Source: Actomonas aquatica
GTDB lineage: Bacteria; Verrucomicrobiota; Verrucomicrobiia; Opitutales; Opitutaceae
DNA: 64,000 bases
NCBI RefSeq assembly: GCF_019679435.2
Contig: NZ_CP139781.1
Span: 5,762,001-5,826,000 of the forward strand
Direction of reading: 5' to 3'
Positions within the stretch are counted from its first letter, which is position 1. Each line of letters starts with the position of its first letter. Positions 59,326 through 64,000 of this stretch are shown here, one piece after another. The translations under genes were made by a program, and so were the position numbers. Under the pieces are notes generated by a model, which searched no databases, was not told where the DNA came from, and saw only the letters and a program-made list of their open reading frames with translations.

Positions 59326-62300
59326 TCAGTTTGTCGATACGGATCCCGGTTCCAGTAGGTAGATTTCCAATAGCGCCTCGGCGGGGGTGGTGCCGGCGGC
59401 AGGTTTGACCTGCGCCGTGTAGGCCCCTGGCGGGAGTTTGAGGAGAACCGCCGCATCACGAGAATGGAGGGGCAAGGCAAAGGCTCCGACCTGTTCCCCA
59501 GCGGAATATAGCTCATTCGAGTCGGACCAGTCATTGTTTTGGATGACCTCAAAATTTCTGCTGCGATGGATCGTGAGGACGGGATCCTCGAGCGGAGCGT
59601 CGATCCCGAATTGGGTCAGAGTTGGGCCCACCGCACGGATTAGCACATGGGCGGGGCCTTTACCTTGTAGGACAAAACCACCGATGAGGGCGTTGTGACC
59701 GGTTCCAGCGTAACCGCGTAGGGAGACGTTGCCGAGCAGGCGAGCCGCCGTGTCGTTCGGATCAAATATCTCCAGCAGTCCGAGGCCTCGACTTTGAGCG
59801 GAGGCACGCGCTGTGACCGTGAACGATGAGGGGGGGAGCGTCGGGTTGAGGGCGATGCCGTAGGTGAATGGATCGTCTTGAGAATCTCCGCTGACGGGGA
59901 ATGCGCCCACGCTGGCAGCCAAGACGGCGATGTCGGGATCGGTGAGGGGATAGGATTCGAACGGTTCGGCCATTTCGCCCGTTTGGTGGAGGTCCAAATC
60001 CGGGGGGCCCATGAGCTCAAGAGCGTGGGTCGTGGGCAAATAGGGACGAAGCCCCTCACCGATGGAACGTATAAGCAGCTCCTGAGGCGTGCCGCCGCGC
60101 AGCACAAAGCCCGCGACTTGCGGGTCTGTATCCGAAACCTGACTACGGCCCGAAAAATTCGTCAAACGGGTGGTGTTGGGCTGCACCGAGAGCTGCGCGA
60201 CTTGGGTCTCGTGAATGGTCGGAGTTGCTCCGTTGGCAGGATAGGAAATGACGGCGTGGTAGGCTCCGGCATCGGAGGGTGAGGCAGAGGCAAACTCCAA
60301 GTGGGGGTCCGTGGCCCCGGCGACGGGAATCCCGTCTTTGAGCCATTGGATGGATGCATTCTCAAGAGTGCTGAGGCCCAACGTGAACGACGCTGGTTCT
60401 CCCGCGACGACGGTCCGTTCCGTAGGGGGCACGACCAGACTGGACGTTGTCGCGCGCGTGAACCGCGCGAGGGTGCCGTATTCGGTCGGAAAAGTGGGGG
60501 CGAACAGGGGTAGATCAAACACACTATTGTTGTCACGGGGCACAGCCCAGAGCGCCTGCAGGGAGGAAAGGGTGGCATTGCCGAGATAGGTGGGCTGGAG
60601 CGTGGGCGTCAGCAGGGGTTCCGGCCAGCCGGTGGAATTCAGTAATTCTGCGCCACTTTGATAACGTTGCTCGCTGAGCGGCTTGAGGTCGTAGAAGGGA
60701 CGGTCGAGTGGCGGGGCAAACGTTGGGTCTAGGCTGCCGTTGGCATGGAACCGCAGCGCGACTTCCGTGCGGGTGAGGTCGTTGCGGAAGCGACCGATCA
60801 GCAGAATGTCGCCGGCGGGATCGAGGATCACCTGGTTGGCCAGAAAATGGTCGGGCAACTGGATCGTGAAGGATGCATCCAGCTCACCAGAGGAATTCAG
60901 GTGAAATACAAGGCCAGTTTGGTCTTCGGTCTGCGCGAGGTATCGAGCGGCGATGAGCAGAGAGCCGTCGTCGAGTTCGACCCCTTCGTCGATGATGCCT
61001 TGACTGGAAACACTCGGCAGGTCGATGAAGTCGGCGGAATCGGCGCTGCCCGGGTGACTACCGGGGACGGAAAAGGTGGTAGGCAAGCGGCGGGCCTCGG
61101 AACCGTCGCGGTTGAGCCAGAGCAGATGAGTAACCGAAGTGCCGGTGCTCCAGTCGTGCCATGCGACGAGCCATTCCCCGGAATTACCTTCGCACAGCCA
61201 TGTGAGGGCATCCGGATCGACTTCCGGGGGAAGCTGCTCAAGCGGCTCCACGTCACCGGCGGCCGTGAGTTTTACAATCCGCTCGCTCCGTGGTTGGCCG
61301 ACGTTTGCGGGAGGCACCCGTTGCAGGGCGATCTGACCGCCGTCGCGCAGGGCCAGCAGTGGGTAAACGCGCGGTGGGGCGTAATGCGAATCGAGTGAAC
61401 CGTCGGCGAGAAAGCGCGCGACACCGTCACGTGTGTGTCCGTTGATGTGAGTGAAATTTCCGGTGATGGTTACGGCACCGGTGGAGTCGGCGGCGGAGAG
61501 GGTTTGGACGCTACCGGCGACTCGCCGAGCAGGATGCAGATCAATCAGTTGCAGGTTCGTATCGGAGCGTATCGCCCACGACCAAGTGCCCGAGCTGACC
61601 GCCCCTTCATCGAAAAAGCCGCGAAGCAGCATCGATCCATCGCTCGCGACCGCGAGAATGGAGGCGCTCTCCGGCTCGCTGAACGGTGACGGCCAGATCG
61701 ATGACATCTGCAAGTCGGCTTCGATTGTGATGGTTTTGACCGTTTGAGTCGTTCCTTGAGCTAGGGATTGGATCGTTAGAGCGAAACGACGGTTGGGCAG
61801 GGGGTGAAGGTGGGTGAGAAGGATATCGAACCCCGGGAAATCTTCACGGAAGTCGTGTTCGAATACCTGTTTCCCCAGGAGGTTGAAGGCCCGCAATGAG
61901 TGGCGAGTGAGGGTGATCACCCGGTCTCCGTCGATCAGCAGTTGCTGCGCGTCGAGGCCCGGGGCGCGCCATTCAAAATCAGGGTCTATGCTGCCGTCGT
62001 TCAGAAGACGTTGCAGAACATCTACGCGGTCAGAGCCGTAGCCTTGCTGCAGCCAGATTACGACCCGACCCGTTGCGTCGGGCGGCAGCAGACGAACTAC
62101 GCGAAGGTCTGGATCCAGCGGCGGAGCATAGATCGGGTCGAGGAGTCCGTTGGCGTAAAATCGCGCGATTTGGTTGCGCGAATACCCGTCGATTTCGAAT
62201 GCGTCCAAGGAGCGGATCACGAGTGATTGGTCACGCAGCACGACGGCTTGGGCGACAAACTCCTCCAGTTCGATCGGGGCGACCGCGGGATCAATGCTAC

Positions 62301-62706
62301 CGTCCTCACGCAATTTGGTGAGTCGCTCCCAGGTGGGGATAGGCTGCGCGAAGTCGATGCCCGAGTAGTGGCGTCGCCATTGCACCCAAGCGCCTCCGTC
62401 GGCCGTATGCGCCAACACGACCGGATACGTCGTGCGATCGGCGTCAGGCAGCGAAGGGTCCAGTTCACCGTTGGGGGTGAGCCGAGCCAGACCGGAATAC
62501 CGGGCACCATTGATATGCGTGAAGGGGCGATCCGTGCTGTGGAGCCAGAAACGACCGGCGTTGTCGGCTGATGCCGACAACGAGTGTGGCGTTTCCTCGA
62601 CGATCTCAGGGGCGAAGGTGGGGTCTTTCTCCCAGACTTGGGCTGACGCCGCTGCGGCGATCATCCCGAATCCGGCGAGGGACAGGCGGGGCAGGTGCAA
62701 ATTCAT
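59326..62706 (-). CDS. Secreted delta-60-repeat propeller protein with Ig and Opitutaceae C-terminal modules
   Basis: 1126 residues from ATG 62706; signal peptide ends A-A-A-A-S-A-Q. About 700 residues carry the delta-60 repeat, each marked by a G-S-L-D-P-x-F/Y-A-P-P-like turn (for example L-T-P-N-G-E-L-D-P-S, F-H-A-N-G-S-L-D-P-T-F). An Ig-like domain (about 753-846) contains A-S-I-Q-W-L-K-D-G-I-P. Residues 847-1126 are two copies of the same module that ends the protease at 23719-27837 (F-V-L-x-G, L-I-R-A-V-G-P-T-L-T-Q-F-G, G-A-Y-T-A-Q-V, L-L-E-I-Y). It is probably a surface or matrix adhesin or glycan binder. Function unknown. Confidence 0.85.
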   Translation of the reverse strand: MNLHLPRLSLAGFGMIAAAASAQVWEKDPTFAPEIVEETPHSLSASADNAGRFWLHSTDRPFTHINGARYSGLARLTPNGELDPSLPDADRTTYPVVLAHTADGGAWVQWRRHYSGIDFAQPIPTWERLTKLREDGSIDPAVAPIELEEFVAQAVVLRDQSLVIRSLDAFEIDGYSRNQIARFYANGLLDPIYAPPLDPDLRVVRLLPPDATGRVVIWLQQGYGSDRVDVLQRLLNDGSIDPDFEWRAPGLDAQQLLIDGDRVITLTRHSLRAFNLLGKQVFEHDFREDFPGFDILLTHLHPLPNRRFALTIQSLAQGTTQTVKTITIEADLQMSSIWPSPFSEPESASILAVASDGSMLLRGFFDEGAVSSGTWSWAIRSDTNLQLIDLHPARRVAGSVQTLSAADSTGAVTITGNFTHINGHTRDGVARFLADGSLDSHYAPPRVYPLLALRDGGQIALQRVPPANVGQPRSERIVKLTAAGDVEPLEQLPPEVDPDALTWLCEGNSGEWLVAWHDWSTGTSVTHLLWLNRDGSEARRLPTTFSVPGSHPGSADSADFIDLPSVSSQGIIDEGVELDDGSLLIAARYLAQTEDQTGLVFHLNSSGELDASFTIQLPDHFLANQVILDPAGDILLIGRFRNDLTRTEVALRFHANGSLDPTFAPPLDRPFYDLKPLSEQRYQSGAELLNSTGWPEPLLTPTLQPTYLGNATLSSLQALWAVPRDNNSVFDLPLFAPTFPTEYGTLARFTRATTSSLVVPPTERTVVAGEPASFTLGLSTLENASIQWLKDGIPVAGATDPHLEFASASPSDAGAYHAVISYPANGATPTIHETQVAQLSVQPNTTRLTNFSGRSQVSDTDPQVAGFVLRGGTPQELLIRSIGEGLRPYLPTTHALELMGPPDLDLHQTGEMAEPFESYPLTDPDIAVLAASVGAFPVSGDSQDDPFTYGIALNPTLPPSSFTVTARASAQSRGLGLLEIFDPNDTAARLLGNVSLRGYAGTGHNALIGGFVLQGKGPAHVLIRAVGPTLTQFGIDAPLEDPVLTIHRSRNFEVIQNNDWSDSNELYSAGEQVGAFALPLHSRDAAVLLKLPPGAYTAQVKPAAGTTPAEALLEIYLLEPGSVSTN

Positions 62707-62847
62707 CGGGAGGGGTGGGTTGCCGGCCAGCGCCTGAGTCATGGATATTCGGCTGGCGGGGCGCAAACCCTGTTTGGCGGGGGGCCGGAGACGCGGCTGC
62801 CTTTGGGTTTGCCCTCGCAGGCGCGACTTTCCACGGTGGCCGATTCC

Positions 62848-64000
62848 ATGAGCGAGAAGACACCGGTAGATAATAGCCACGACCAACATGCCGTGCGGCG
62901 GCAGAAGCTGGCCGAATTGCGCGCAATGGGCGACGACCCGTTTCGCAGCAACGTGACGCCCACTCACTTTTCGACCGACGCCAAAGCGCTCTACGTCGAG
63001 GGCGAGGACGAGACCGTCGAGGTCACCGTGGCCGGCCGCCTCATCACCTTCCGCGTGCAGGGCGGCAGCTCGTTCGTGAAGATCCAGGATCAGGCGGGCA
63101 TCATCCAGCTCTACTTCCGCAAGGACGTGCTCGGCGAGGAACGTTACCTCGTCTTCAAGAAGCAGTGCGACCTGGGCGACTACATCGGCGTGACCGGCAA
63201 GCTCTTCAAGACGAAGACCGGTGAGATCACCGTGCGCGTCGAGTCCTTCACCGTCGTGTCAAAGGCGCTCCGCCCGTTGCCCGAGAAGTGGCACGGCCTG
63301 TCCGACGCCGAGAAGGTTTATCGTCAGCGTTACCTCGACATGGTGGTCAACCAAGAGTCGCGCGAACGCCTCATCACACGCTCGAAGATCGTGTCGCAGA
63401 TCCGCCGCTTTTTGGAGGAGCGCAGCTTCCTCGAGGTCGAGACCCCGGTCCTGCAATCGGTGGCCGGTGGCGCGGCGGCGCGTCCGTTTGAGACTCACCA
63501 CAATGCGCTCGGCGTCGACTTCGTGCTGCGCATCTCGCTCGAGCTTTATCTGAAGCGCCTGCTCGTGGGCGGCATCGATCGCGTCTTCGAGATCGGCCGC
63601 AACTTCCGCAACGAGGGCATCTCCCCGCGCCACAATCCCGAGTTCACCATGCTCGAGGTGTATCAGGCCTACAGTGACTACCGCGGCATGATGACGCTGG
63701 TGAAGGACATGCTGCAGTCGATCTGCCGCGAGGTATTGGGCACGACCCGCATCAAGCACGCCGCCAGCGGCGAGGAGATCGAGTTTGACGGCGAGTGGCG
63801 TGAAGTCACCTACAAGGATTTGCTGCGCGAAGCCACCGGTGAACCGGGCTGGTTTGAACTCTCCAAGGAGGAGAAGATCACCAAGGCCGAAGCGCTGGGA
63901 TGCAAGGTCAACCCCGCGTGGGAAGACTACGAGGTCACCAACGAGATCTTCTCCAAGAAGATCGAGCCGACCCTCATTCAGCCGACTTTCGTCACCCACC
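62848..64000 (+). CDS. lysS: Lysyl-tRNA synthetase (class II), N-terminal part
   Basis: 384 residues are visible from ATG 62848; the gene runs off the right edge (class II LysRS is about 500 residues). The OB-fold anticodon domain (V-A-G-R-L-I-T-F-R-V-Q-G-G-S-S-F-V-K-I-Q-D) is followed by motif 1 (F-L-E-V-E-T-P-V-L-Q), A-R-P-F-E-T-H-H-N and motif 2 (F-E-I-G-R-N-F-R-N-E-G-I-S). It is divergent from the delta-60 exoprotein. The only other start upstream in frame is remote, and ATG 62848 begins a plausible M-S-E-K-T-P leader. Confidence 0.95.
   Translation, partial: MSEKTPVDNSHDQHAVRRQKLAELRAMGDDPFRSNVTPTHFSTDAKALYVEGEDETVEVTVAGRLITFRVQGGSSFVKIQDQAGIIQLYFRKDVLGEERYLVFKKQCDLGDYIGVTGKLFKTKTGEITVRVESFTVVSKALRPLPEKWHGLSDAEKVYRQRYLDMVVNQESRERLITRSKIVSQIRRFLEERSFLEVETPVLQSVAGGAAARPFETHHNALGVDFVLRISLELYLKRLLVGGIDRVFEIGRNFRNEGISPRHNPEFTMLEVYQAYSDYRGMMTLVKDMLQSICREVLGTTRIKHAASGEEIEFDGEWREVTYKDLLREATGEPGWFELSKEEKITKAEALGCKVNPAWEDYEVTNEIFSKKIEPTLIQPTFVTH

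Overview
The window looks like a chromosomal segment of a member of the Opitutaceae (Verrucomicrobiota). The base composition is high in G+C. There is a secreted protein with a PEP-CTERM sorting tail. Two large secreted proteins share a C-terminal module of the kind I associate with Opitutaceae exoproteins. Glycoside hydrolases are common, and palindromic repeat arrays fill several gene gaps. I ran no search; the lineage is an inference from these traits. No rRNA, tRNA, phage, integrase, plasmid or CRISPR locus was recognised.

Layout. 1-5 kb: a TPR protein cut by the left edge, a YceI-like lipocalin with a small membrane protein, a PEP-CTERM protein with a trypsin-like triad, and divergent GH27 alpha-galactosidase and GH1 beta-glucosidase genes. 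5-12.5 kb: two large PAS/hybrid histidine kinases on either side of a ferrochelatase (hemH) that carries an internal cysteine cluster. 12.6-20.2 kb: gpmI, a secreted GH13 enzyme, an acyltransferase, a CIA30-like protein and aspS. 20.3-22.3 kb: amtB-glnK behind a probable sigma-54 promoter. 22.4-23.7 kb: a REP-associated tyrosine transposase (RAYT) between two arrays of its probable REP repeats. 23.7-29.7 kb: a subtilisin/propeller exoprotein, a TPR protein and a LacI-type regulator. 30-31.2 kb: a Dabb-domain protein and a toxin-antitoxin pair whose ParE-like toxin has one in-frame stop. 31.2-37 kb: thrS (no TGS domain), a second tandem palindromic repeat, a KamA-like radical SAM protein and cysS. 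37-40.3 kb: hemB between two paralogous secreted proteins of unknown function. 40.3-47 kb: a CBS-domain protein, a periplasmic-propeller sensor kinase and, divergently, an operon for a soluble sugar dehydrogenase, a cytochrome c and a TPR protein. 47-52.3 kb: a Wza-like lipoprotein, an acidic-tailed protein, pyrD, two small unknowns and an AMP-nucleosidase-like protein. 52.4-54.2 kb: a perfect-consensus sigma-54 promoter, a small helical protein and a MamK-like bacterial actin. 54.4-64 kb: a PhoD-like phosphatase, a third palindromic repeat family, lipA and lipB, an MgtC/DUF4010 membrane protein, a delta-60-repeat exoprotein and the start of lysS.

How it fits together. Most of the window is housekeeping: four aminoacyl-tRNA synthetases, haem, lipoate, pyrimidine and glycolysis genes. 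Around these sit carbohydrate-degrading and sensory genes typical of a free-living polysaccharide degrader. Nitrogen control is visible as amtB-glnK under sigma-54. The most unusual unit is the two-gene actin operon at 52.5-54.2 kb. It has the phosphate-binding and adenosine motifs of an actin-fold filament protein and reads most like MamK, yet no magnetosome gene lies nearby, and its promoter matches sigma-54 consensus at every specified base. Three unrelated palindromic repeat families, only one of which flanks a RAYT, suggest active or recent REP mobilisation.
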